This document shows positions 34,701 to 43,434 of a stretch of 64,000 nucleotides of DNA, one piece after another. Within the stretch, counting starts at the first letter, position 1. Every line of letters starts with the position of its first letter. A program made the position numbers and the translations under genes. This DNA comes from Candidula unifasciata (taxonomy: Eukaryota; Mollusca; Gastropoda; Stylommatophora; Geomitridae). The notes beneath the pieces are model-generated. The model searched no databases and was not told the DNA's origin. It worked only from the letters and a program-made list of their open reading frames with translations. The stretch lies in assembly GCA_905116865.2 (NCBI GenBank), contig CAJHNH020004702.1, forward strand, positions 290,001 through 354,000, in the 5' to 3' direction.

Positions 34701-36660
34701 TCTTCCACAATACTATCACAATAGTCATTCAAACGACTAAATAAATCTCATTGAAACTACATCTTCAGATATGACAGAGTCTTCCTCGACTTCTGGTACG
34801 CGACTGACCACAAGACAGCCTGAGGCTCTGCCTAGTTCAGATCTCCAGCTCCGTCGTCTCTTGCGCGGATTTTCTGCACGGCTTGCTTGTGAGCGTGGGT
34901 CCCAGATCACCCGCCTCTGACAGGTCATGCTGCTGACGTCATTAAACTGGTGCAACTATATCTCAAAAAGTTATTAAATTTAGTTCGACGTTAGTCTCCC
35001 CAAATAAAGTAGGTCATGTTCTATTGATAACTTTGTTGGACTGGTCTACTTTCCGGGGGTTACCGGTGTGCCGCTCTGATGTTTGCTTTCTGGCTTGTTT
35101 TGCATTTACGTTTTTCTTCCGAGAAAGAGAATGTTTGTGGCATAGATTGCAGCAATTTCTAGAGGAGTCGTGTTTTAAACCCAGTTTTTCCATGTTTTTG
35201 TAGTGTTAAAAGTGCTGTCGTGCTGAAATATACAACACGCGATATCAACGGCAGTGCGGAACACCCCCCTAGCAGTGCAAGAAGGGTACGCGGCTCTGGA
35301 ACTAACAATCAGAAGTGAGCTAATGTGTACATGGGCGGGCTCTGAGTAGGGGTGAGGGGGCGATGGGACTAACGTGGAATTAACCGTTACTACCATATTG
35401 TCTTCAAACTTGACACACACAGGAAAATGACACTGCTGCAGACTAAACTTGAATAAATACAGCAGCTTGAATACTTTCTAAGTTTTTGACATCTATGGTA
35501 ACCCTTACCCGTAAGTGTTTGGGGCTAAATGTTCCGGCTCATAAATAAGCAGAACTTTTAATCCATAGCGTTAAGTGAATAGTCTTTAGTTCCTAAATTT
35601 CGTCACATAATTTTATATTTATGTCCAAATTTTCATTAGGATATCTTTATAAGTTTGTAAAATATCTTGGTCAATGGTGAGTACAGATTAAGCTATGTTC
35701 CGCATAAATTATGAAATTTTCAAGCAATTTCCGTGAAAATATGTTAATTTGGCCACAAAAATTAATTTTCCCTCAATTCTTAACTAGTATACACCTATAG
35801 AAAGCATTGTTTTTAGCAGAAATAAACAAATTCATTTTGGGGGGTTTAACTTGTTCTTGAAGTATCGTTAGCCCGTTTTGGTGACGTCAGCAGCAAGGCC
35901 CGTCAGATGGAGACGGTCTTGGTGGGCTACCACACACAGCACATCACATCATCCGTCCCCCTTCTTAACAAAACGACACTTTGGTACATTAAATGTCATT
36001 TTCATTTTACTGAATATGGTATTCAATCGGAGAGATTTATTTGACATTACTACGGATTATGATTCCTGACTACCCTTAATTACTGATTTTACCTGTGCTA
36101 TTTTTACTGTAAGCTTGTTACACACAGAGTTTGTCAGAGTTTTTATAATACTCTGCACATATTGCATCTACAGTATTGAATAGTTACCCTAACGGTTACT
36201 ATGTTAAAAGTGAAATAATAATGATGATGATTATGATAGTCAGCTTTGAGATATTTACTTCAAAGTAAATTGAGTTAAATCAAGGTTTCTATATCATCTT
36301 ATACTGGGTATTTAGCCCCAAGGACTCACAACCGAAATGATGATGGTGGTGAGATATATTTTCTCCAAGTGCCTCGGGTATCCCCTTAGCCTCTACAACG
36401 CCTTTTACGGCGATGTTAGCCCCAAGGAATCTCCCCCTTTTCCCCCCCCCCCCCCTTCCCGATCCGGAGACAAGTGTCTAGCTACTTCCCACGCAAGACA
36501 AGCTTTCATTAAAAAAAAAAAAAAAATTGAATTTAAAAAAAAAAAAACGGAAAATTTACAGCAGAAAAACTAAACAGGAAAGCAAAACAGGGACAAGCTA
36601 GGAAAATTATTCAAAAACCCACTTACCCATTGTAACAAGAAACAAATTACAGAACAGCAT
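29627..36660 (-). CDS. Small secreted histidine-rich protein, three exons
   Basis: On the minus strand the coding exons are 36660-36627, 33213-33129 and 29819-29627. They total 312 bp, giving 103 residues and a TGA stop. All junctions are GT-AG and the phases join exactly (1, then 2). Residues 1-20 form a strong signal peptide, MLFCNLFLVTM running on to LAYVQS across the first intron. Residues 21-38 are DMHHRRR, then seven histidines, then DDGG. A second His cluster (HVHH) lies at 48-51, for 13 histidines in all. A hydrophobic stretch (MELLLLSTLL) precedes GRR, a possible processing or amidation site, and the end is Pro/Ile/Gly-rich. I do not recognise the family. The His-Asp tract suggests metal binding or a matrix role, which is inference. 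The introns hold LINE, SINE and (TA)n sequence. The His codons lie in a CAT/CAC-rich stretch that may have grown from a triplet repeat. Confidence 0.72.
30390..30830 (+). repeat. Degenerate tandem repeat, units about 72-97 bp
   Basis: A CTAGTGCT-like core recurs at about 30426, 30498, 30581 and 30678, with GAACTC or GAGCCC before it and GATGG or GAAGATTGTT after it. Units have drifted strongly in length and sequence. Confidence 0.6.
31085..31310 (+). repeat. SINE-H copy (tRNA-derived)
   Basis: GGGTCTCCGTGGCGAGGAGTT resembles a tRNA 5' half with box A, and TCATGTGTTCGTTTCACATC lies where box B is expected. The head matches the 48.0 kb copy (reverse of GCCACGGAGACTCC). It sits in intron 2 of the histidine-rich gene. 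Confidence 0.6.
31400..31695 (+). pseudogene. RTE-like LINE C-terminal fragment
   Basis: KKRRWSWI is followed by a frame break and GRTETLKKNYWRVE-like sequence. This fits the RRWSWIGHV...GRP..TWRR region of endonuclease-RT LINEs. Confidence 0.5.
31713..31793. repeat. (TA)n microsatellite
   Basis: About 40 TA units. Confidence 0.95.
31960..32300 (+). pseudogene. LINE RT motif A fragment joined to a 3' end
   Basis: PFYIGFIDYEKAFCSAALIG is the first catalytic block of reverse transcriptase (F.D..KAF). It is followed within about 100 bases by a terminal RRIARLNASWERPVLH-like segment. The rest of the RT domain is deleted. Confidence 0.6.
32470..32680 (+). repeat. Repeat B copy with (TACC)n tail
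   Basis: CCGGGGCTCCTGATATAGCC, TTTCTGGGACCTCCCCAC, GTTTATCGCTTGTGTGATTT, then six TACC units. Confidence 0.75.
33129..33213 (-). CDS. Histidine-rich gene exon 2 (end of signal peptide and His tract)
   Basis: The acceptor is gatttttttgcag and the donor is GAG|GTAAAC. It is 85 bp, phase 1 to phase 2. It encodes LMLAYVQSDM, then the HHRRR plus seven-His tract, then DDGGM. CAC and CAT codons are mixed, so it is not a pure triplet run. Confidence 0.72.
33250..33310 (-). repeat. SINE-A fragment
   Basis: AGTAAAGT...CTTTACTTCATTTGCATGTTGGGCAAATGG resembles the outer end of SINE-A. Confidence 0.4.
33690..34080 (+). pseudogene. RTE-like LINE C-terminal fragment
   Basis: It is the same family as 3.9 kb: DLNFKEDWLINSILSQKLKY, HGGLE, then LRGGRAGERPIFFHADHDES in a shifted frame, ending at a TACATGATAATG tail. 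Confidence 0.7.
34390..34575 (-). repeat. SINE-A copy
   Basis: GCTAGACCTATATTTTAAAG, GGTCAGCATCATGCCGGCCG, and CAAGGCTGGATCAAGCTGG, then the CTACATCAAGACCCGAACTG region. Confidence 0.7.
34885..35930. mobile_element. Possible non-autonomous element, ends related to the 10.2 kb MITE
   Basis: The left end has CTCTGACAGGTCATGCTGCTGACGTCA. The right end has GGTGACGTCAGCAGCAAGGC and CCGTCAGATGGAG, which is its inverted match. The same CTGACAGGCCGTGCTACTGACGTCACC occurs in the 10.2 kb element. The 0.9-kb interior is AT-rich with no supported coding region. It lies within intron 1 of the histidine-rich gene. Confidence 0.5.
36627..36660 (-). CDS. Histidine-rich gene exon 1 (start and signal peptide)
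   Basis: ATG (A at -3), then eleven codons for MLFCNLFLVTM and one G, then a perfect donor G|GTAAGT. It ends in phase 1; the G joins TG of exon 2 to give valine in the hydrophobic core. Confidence 0.72.
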
Positions 36661-37079
36661 TTTCTTCCCAGTATTGAGATGTTTTTCCTGCGATCGACTC
36701 AAATATTTTTTCTTAAAATAATGTTGGCATTAAATATCAAACTAGATCGTTTAGTTCATTGTTATAATATTATATTACTCACAAAAATGTATCGAGACTT
36801 TTTTTTTAAATTGAACGCAACAACTTATGACCTTGTTCTTTATATACAGCGAGCCCAAGTTTGACATTTAGGATCACCATGACAACATTCCGTTTCGTTA
36901 ATTTAGTTTTAGTAGGTCAACGGTTCTCAAGTTAACAGGACGACACACTGGAATCAGCGGTGGTCGGTAAAACCGCGGTCTATGCCGTTTTCATGTCGAA
37001 AAAATATATGAAAGTAATATTAGGTAATGAACTCTTTATACGCTAGTGTCAAATCAGACATATTAAAAGTAGACTCACA

Positions 37080-37170
37080 TTATTATAGGACCCCAGATGG
37101 GTGTCGTCTTCACTGTCACGACACCGTCTTTACTTATAGTAAAATTATCTGATACTTATTTTATGCTGGA
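37080..37170 (-). repeat. SINE-A fragment
   Basis: CCCAGATGGGTGTCGTCTTC, GACACCGTCTTTACTT and TGGATTAACCTAGAATTGG parallel the SINE-A body. Confidence 0.5.
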
Positions 37171-37214
37171 TTAACCTAGAATTGGAACCATAAATATTCA
37201 CTAGTGTTAGAACA

Positions 37215-37560
37215 GATTTCTAACATCATCATCATGTAGAAGGTCCCTTGCAGAACGTCGCTCTCACCACAGTTTGCCTGAAAGAAACTCGGTCTCTCGC
37301 CAGTTCTCCCGCCTCATGCACTTTCACACTCAAGGAGTCACTTACATCCTGTGCCCATCTTCGTGTCGGTCGGCCCCTGCATCTCCTTCCTGACACCATG
37401 CCTTCTGCGACAATTTTTTTCCAATCCGTCGTGGCGCTGGATATGACCAAACAATTTCAGCTTTCGAGAAAGGATGCTGTTTATTAGCCAATCTTCCTTG
37501 ATGTTCAGATCTTCTAAGATGTCAATATTTCTCATCTTCTTTCTAACAAGCTATATAAAA
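37215..37560 (-). pseudogene. RTE-like LINE C-terminal fragment
   Basis: RNIDILEDLNIKEDWLINSI, GRRCRGRPTRRWAQDVSDSL, HEAGELARDRVSFRQ and ATFCKGPST lie on the minus strand in two frames. A CATCATCATG tail sits at its 3' end. Confidence 0.75.
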
Positions 37561-37589
37561 TACCAGCATACTTATCATCATCATCAATC

Positions 37590-38080
37590 AACATGTCATT
37601 TACAGAGCGTCGCTCTTGTCATAGTACGCCTGAAAATCTCTCTTTCTATAACCAGTTCTCCAGCCTAATGTGCTAGGGTGCTAAGTTGTACCCATAACCA
37701 TGTGTATACTTTTGTTAAAATCTTTTTTAGACATTCAAACTTATTTCAAACAAAGTTTTAAATGTATTTGTCATTCAGCAGATTATAATTATTATTGCGA
37801 CTTAAACAAGGCTTGGGCCCTTGGAGCCCGATTTTGGAAATTAGAAGGGGTATCAGGGGTCCTCACTCCCTCAAGATTACTTAGTTGCTGCGTACTTTTT
37901 ATAGACCTGTCTGTTTTCCGTAAACTGCACCCTTCATAGCCGTCTACCCCTGGCCACCATGACCTTCTACATGGAAAAAATACCTTAGCTTTTGGAACAG
38001 CATGCTGTTTATGAGCCAGTTCTCCTCGATGTACAGATCCTGTAGGTTGTCGGTGTTTGTCTTCTTCTTGGTCTATGGTA
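37590..38080 (-). pseudogene. Second copy of the same LINE, interrupted
   Basis: The part at 38080-37930 reads DLYIEENWLINSMLFQKLRY. The tail part at 37680-37590 reads LENWL-ERERFSGVL-like with the TGATGATGATG end. Repeat F lies between. Confidence 0.55.
37765..37925 (+). repeat. Dispersed repeat F copy
   Basis: CATTCAGCAGATTATAATTA, TTATTGCGACTTAAACAAGG and TTGGAAATTAGAAGGGG match the copy at 39.95 kb. Confidence 0.6.
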
Positions 38081-38674
38081 TCACTACCAAATCAAACCTG
38101 GACGAAACCAGCTTGAAAACCACTGTTGTACAGACCGTATCCACAGGACACTTTGATCCCCAATTTAACACTACGTTGACCTCAAAAATTACCTTTAAAA
38201 CAAAGTCAAGGTGTGGGATGAGGAATAGAATGTTTGAAAAACCTTTTAAACAATGCTAATGTAGACGATCGGACGTCACATTTCATCCGCCTGTTTCTAA
38301 GGGTGCGCTGTTTGTAGTTAATTTGAAGAGGATGTTTTGCATTGTTCGCAGGTCGTTCGAATGAGAGAAGTCAGATGTAAACAGAATTCGTGAGGCCAAT
38401 TATAACCAACATTGTTAGGGAGTCATGATGCTAAAATCCACATTAGGACTCGTATTTGTCTTTTTTAAACAACTGATGTTGTAACTTTTAACAGTGCTAC
38501 TCTCGAACTACTTTTTGAAAGCTATGAGAACGGTCATTGAAATGCGAACTAGAATCAAGTTAAACTGGGTAACACTTAGAGGTTAAAGAGGTCATCGTTA
38601 CAAAGTCAGTCAGATGTTGCAGAAAATTCAGATGGAGACTTTTTTGTATTAGGTGTATGTGAGACTGGAAGCCG

Positions 38675-38915
38675 CCGTTGTCTAGTAGCTAGATGCTCGC
38701 CGAATGGAGCCGTAATTTTTGTTAAATCACCTTGCCTCTTAGGTCGACCCAGACTTCAATTACTACCAGGTGGAGTACTGGGAGGTAAAGGTGATCGGCG
38801 TGAAGTTGACCACATCACTCATTAGGTACCGATTGATCTATAAAATATAGATCTAGCTCTAAATGCTTATAACGCATGAAAACGTGGAAGTGGGTCCTTT
38901 ACGTTGATTCACTTG
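38675..38915 (+). repeat. SINE-A copy
   Basis: AGCCGCCGTTGTCTAGTAGC head, CTAGATGCTCGCCG, CTTAGGTCGACCCAGAC, AGTTGACCACATCACTCATT and CTATAAAATATAGATCTAGC. Confidence 0.8.
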
Positions 38916-39769
38916 ATACGTCAGAGTGTTACCTGCTTGCAGTGATGGCAGTCAGTCATTACAGTCTCCTGATTCCGTCAGACTCTGCCTGACTGTTTAA
39001 CTTGCTACAATTTAAAACATTAATGGATCCGTTCTCAGAAGCCATATGTGCATCAGGCTTTTGATTCTAGACATAAGCGCCGGAAACTGAAAGCACAGGT
39101 ACTTTGAGCTCCCCTCCCCTTTTCATCCCTAAGTAAAATGTAGATGAGACACTCAGCCCGGCCTCCGCCCCAAATGAATCTGGGAGGGGGGGGGGTGGGG
39201 GTTGCTTAGCCCCGACCCCTAAACATGTGTAAGGGAACTACGGGGTTGCCCATAACTATGGCCTACTTTGGTTGTTCATTATATTTTGTTTAAAAAGTTT
39301 TGAGCCGAAAATGGGACATTCTAAACAAGTTACCCCCCCCCCCCCCCACCCACCCCTACCTCCCGCCCTGACACACACAAATCTAGAATTTATTATTATT
39401 ACTTTCTATTACAGAGCTAATACATATTGTGAAGATGAGATAATATAACAACTGTATAAGCCATACTGATTAATTATTACTAAAATGTTTTTCTTTAGAT
39501 TTCCCTTTTAGCTTGTATATTTGTGTATATACTTATATACATGGTATTATATTCTCGAGCTTATTCCTTGAATTATTGGTGGGGGGAGGGGGAGGTGGGT
39601 ACTTAGCAAAAGGCCAGGAACACATTAAAAAAACGGGACTGTCGCGAGTAAAAACGGGGTGGTGACGTAATGTCAAGCTGACGTCATCAGCCCCTTGTCT
39701 ATTTAAAGTAGGTCATGCCATAACTATGTATAAGCGTTTCACATTTCAAATTATTTCAAATACAGTGCT

Positions 39770-39935
39770 ACGGCTGCCGTGGTGTAACGGCTAGATGCTC
39801 GTCTGTGGATGCTAAGAGAAGTAAAGGCGGCCGGCGTGATGTTGACCACATCACTCATTGAGGTCTTTACAAATATGACTCTAGCCTCACGTGTCAGATG
39901 AGCCTTTAACTTTAAAGGGATCTTTACTTTAATTA
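39770..39935 (+). repeat. SINE-A copy, internally shortened
   Basis: The head GCCGTGGTGTAACGGCTAG contains TGGTGTAACGG, a perfect Pol III box A. The middle is deleted and it jumps to AAGTAAAGGCGGCCGGCGTG and GACCACATCACTCATTGAG. Confidence 0.8.
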
Positions 39936-39944
39936 TATTGATAC

Positions 39945-40100
39945 ATTTATTTGCCATTCAGCACATTCTTATTATTATTGCGACCTAAACAAGGCTCAAG
40001 CTCCTTAAGCCGCCACTCAGAAATTATAAGGAGACTGAGATCTCCCCAGTCCACCATGATGTCTTGGTGGCTGCGGGCCTGGTTTAAGCCTCATGTTCTG
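39945..40100 (+). repeat. Repeat F copy
   Basis: GCCATTCAGCACATTCTTAT, TTATTGCGACCTAAACAAGG and CTCAGAAATTATAAGGAG. Confidence 0.6.
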
Positions 40101-40104
40101 GACC

Positions 40105-40180
40105 AACTGCCAAGGGCTAGGTGAGGTGGTTAACATCACGCCGACCGCCTTTATATCCTATGCATTTGTGTGGTTCCAGC
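40105..40180 (-). repeat. SINE-A fragment
   Basis: GGTGAGGTGGTTAACATCAC, GCCGACCGCCTTTATATCC. Confidence 0.55.
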
Positions 40181-41185
40181 TTTAGAAAGGTGTCGCGTGC
40201 AAGTCGTGCGCTGGAGTTCACCAGTATTGAATAGCGCAAAAAAGACATCAGGAGTAGTTACATATTGTTGTTAGCAGATTGAGCTCCAAGGAGTGGCAGC
40301 CAAGAAGTCAAAGTAAGTGGACGCGTATGTCCGAGTATGGTTCATTCCTAGTTTGAGATTTACCACGGGGTCAAATAATGAAGACCAGCTTATATGCTAG
40401 GACGCAAACTGTCAAGCCTACCTGAGCCGTGGTTCTCAAAAGACTGCAAGAGAACTGGAATCAGCGTTCCTGCTGCACTTTAGAAGTGTATTCTGGCTCA
40501 TCAGTATTTTTGCTGCATATTGGAATCAGTCAAACTGTTACTGTTTTCTCGAAAATCGAAGCGATGACCTATTGAAGTGTCTTGATGAAAAAAAAAAGCG
40601 GTGATTATACCTAGTCTAATCATCATCGGGAGCGAGTGTGAGGACGTTGGGAGTGATAAGCGCTATATTGCATGCTGGTGAGTTCTTTTTGCATTTTTTC
40701 ATTTTCGCTGCATTATCAGCATTGAATTTGTAATATATGGTTGGTACGTTCACTCCATGGTGTTGTTCAGTTGGAAGAGTTACGCATTTTGAAACTCGAT
40801 AGTTACTGTGGCCATTGCCCAGTTGTAGTCAGGGTTACAGATAGTTGTCACCGTTACTTTGAGAAATGTTTGATTGTTCGAATCACACTGACCTTAGCGT
40901 TCAGCCTGACATGTGTTGAATTTCGTTGGGAAGAATACTGCACCTGCGCAAGTATCAGTGGGACCCCTCGCAGTCCTGAGCCCTGCGCCATCTACGGCTG
41001 AGACTACCTAACATACACTTGTGCGCTACAGTTTTCAACACTAGCAGCGGCAACAGCCGTGACAACAACAACAATAACAATAATAACAAGACAACCAGTG
41101 GTAGTGATAGAACGCACCCGTATGTCAGTCCTGATCTAATGTAGAACTTTTTTGACATTCCCTTATTTGTTGTAACTGCCCACTG
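40181..41185. other. No gene recognised
   Basis: A frame of 86 codons (40741-41001, no ATG at its start) is Cys-rich toward its end but has no matching acceptor or donor. A CAA/CAATAA triplet repeat lies at about 41065-41095. Confidence 0.45.
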
Positions 41186-41189
41186 GGTA

Positions 41190-41500
41190 CGAGGGGATGT
41201 CAATAAGTAAGTCACAAATGGTTATGGGATGGCAGGAAAATATAGTTGGTTGTTTTAAAAGGTGCCTTTAGGTGACAGCAACATTAAACTTTATGTCTCC
41301 GTTAGCTAGGTGGCGCTGGGTGTTGCATGCGCATTCGCAACACAGAAACAAAATTGCGACTGCACTTACGGAGTGTACCCTCAAAGAACAATGTGCTGTT
41401 GTGCAGTTTTTTTTTGTTGTTGTTGTTGTTGGGGGGGGGGGGGGGGGGGGGACATATGCCAGCAGTTTTCTCAAAATAATGTTTTCGCACATGTGCGTTA
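41190..41500 (+). mobile_element. Possible mariner-like N-terminal fragment
   Basis: TACGAGGGGATGTCAATAAG is typical of a mariner inverted repeat. It is followed by LTECTLKEQCAVVQF, resembling the start of mariner helix-turn-helix domains. A T/G-rich insertion (41406-41452) breaks it. Confidence 0.4.
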
Positions 41501-41819
41501 CTGTTATCAGGATACTTTCAAAACTATTGGGCCAAATTCAAAGAAATTTGGAGGACATGCTCTTCAATAGAGGTTGTTTCAAACGTGCCATTTTCAAGGG
41601 CCCAACACATGAGGTCAGCATGTAACTCGAGTTATGATTTTATGAAACTTTAGGAAAATTGTGGACATCAATATAAGAAAACCTAACACAGATACAGAGA
41701 TGACAGAGGTTCAGATTATAGCTCAACCATATCTGAGCAGCTACACAAACTTTCAGCTCCATACATTTAAAAGTTTTTTAGCAGGACTGAAAACGCTACT
41801 GGAACAAATGTTCTCATCA

Positions 41820-41821
<2 letters not shown>

Positions 41822-41899
<78 letters not shown>
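41822..41899. repeat. (TA)n microsatellite
   Basis: About 39 TA units. Confidence 0.95.
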
Positions 41900-41902
<3 letters not shown>

Positions 41903-43340
41903 CTTTATCAGGTGGAAATAAGTATGAAATAAACACACCTAACTTAATTTCTCTGTGATTTATTGTTTGTATGATAGATAAGGAAGGTCCTTGCAAAATT
42001 TTATAAAGATCTGACCATATTAAGATATATTAAACCATCAGGAAAAACTTGCATAATTTATGATTTTCTAGCTTGTTCCCTCCCCTTAATTCTGCCTTCA
42101 CTAAGTTGTGGTCTGATGTCCTGTCGTGTCATTATGTGACATAGGGCTCGCAGTCTATTACTCAGTTCCGTTCTTTCCTATACAACCCCTTCAATGTCAT
42201 GTATGGAATCGGGTGCATCACCTTTGCTCTCTCTATCTCTCAACGACTTTCTCCCACCCCCCCCCACCCCTCACCCGATTCGAGTGTCTCTTTAGTAATT
42301 CCCTGCTCTTTTTTTCTTAGGATGAGTCCAATAATAATAGCCCTACCTTAGTTGTCTTATAACTGTTGTTACCACTGGTTGCCCGAACATTGCTCTTTTT
42401 TTCCTTTATCCCTCTTAAATTAACCAAGGAAATAATATTAACTTTAAAAACACTTCTTCTGCCTTTCTAACCCCTAATGGACCAAAGGCCCCCTATTAAC
42501 TCACACGAAGTCGTTATACCCTTCACTATCGAATGCAGCGCTCCATGTGTCTTCCCCATCATTTTAACTTTACTTTCTAGCTCCCTTCTCCTGAGTGTTT
42601 TTTTTTTTTTTTAATTGTTTTTTTTTTATATTTTATTTTTATATATTTTTTAATATTTTTACTTCCCCAGAGTTTCACTTTAAAGACATTCTAGTTATAC
42701 CATTCTCAGATTTTCTAAGCGTGTTCGAAATACTAATAGGGAATAAAACAACAACAATAAAAAAAAAAAACGGCAACCTTAACAGACACTTTGCACTGAG
42801 TATCGGTACCTATTCAAAACACTTGGTGGTGATACAAGCAACTTTTTTAATTTAAAAAAAAAAAATAATTATAATAACCTGACAATAACAATATAATCAG
42901 CATCAGCAAAACGAATAACATTCACAACACAAGAGCAACCACATTGCTGTGTACACAACTAAAAAAGCACTTGTAAAAACGACCATGACATCAAGCAAAA
43001 AGAACAGCGGCAAAAACACAAAGAGGGTGGCTACTTAGCAAAACTAACTTTGTCAACAAAAGCGTATAATTCCAAACCAAGTGTTCACATAAAATATACA
43101 CGAGGCTATTCTATTCTCTTTAAAAATAATACAATTTTCTTTGTACTACCAAAACTTTTTTTTAAATGATCACTGGTCACACATCGCCCATCGAGCTCTC
43201 TTTTGTGTCTGCCACGTTTCAGTGTTAATTATCATCCACTGACTTTTCACCAGAAAAACAGAAAACCTTAGTCAGATAAATATCTATTTGTGTATTCTTT
43301 TTGTCTATTGGTCAGGAACAGGTGAACAAAACGGTATTGT
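41900..43340. other. No gene recognised; upstream of the chitin-binding gene
   Basis: AT-rich with a C run near 42257 and poly-T at 42596-42650. It may contain regulatory sequence of the gene that starts at 43404, but nothing specific could be named. Confidence 0.4.
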
Positions 43341-43347
43341 CAATGTC

Positions 43348-43385
43348 TTAAATAAATAGTTGGTGTGTTTTCAAGTCAGACGCAG
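43348..43385 (+). promoter_or_regulatory. Likely core promoter of the chitin-binding gene
   Basis: An A/T box (TTAAATAAATAG) starts at 43348. An initiator-like TCAGAC begins near 43376, about 26-28 bases downstream and about 28 bases before the ATG. No other ATG lies between. This spacing fits a TATA/initiator promoter, though the box is not a strict TATAAA. Confidence 0.4.
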
Positions 43386-43403
43386 TCAAACTTTCAGGTG
43401 ACC

Positions 43404-43434
43404 ATGACGTGTACGATGTTGTTTCTACTGACGG
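43404..43434 (+). CDS. Chitin-binding gene exon 1 (start and first half of signal peptide)
   Basis: The ATG has A at -3 and is the first ATG after the likely start of transcription. Ten codons encode MTCTMLFLLT, followed by one G before the donor GTAATG, so the exon ends in phase 1. That G joins TT of exon 2 to make a valine codon, which keeps the hydrophobic core of the signal peptide unbroken. Confidence 0.75.

Noticed and set aside
39770..39800. Functional tRNA genes
   Set aside because: The box A/box B segments belong to SINE heads. They do not fold as full tRNAs and are followed by SINE bodies.
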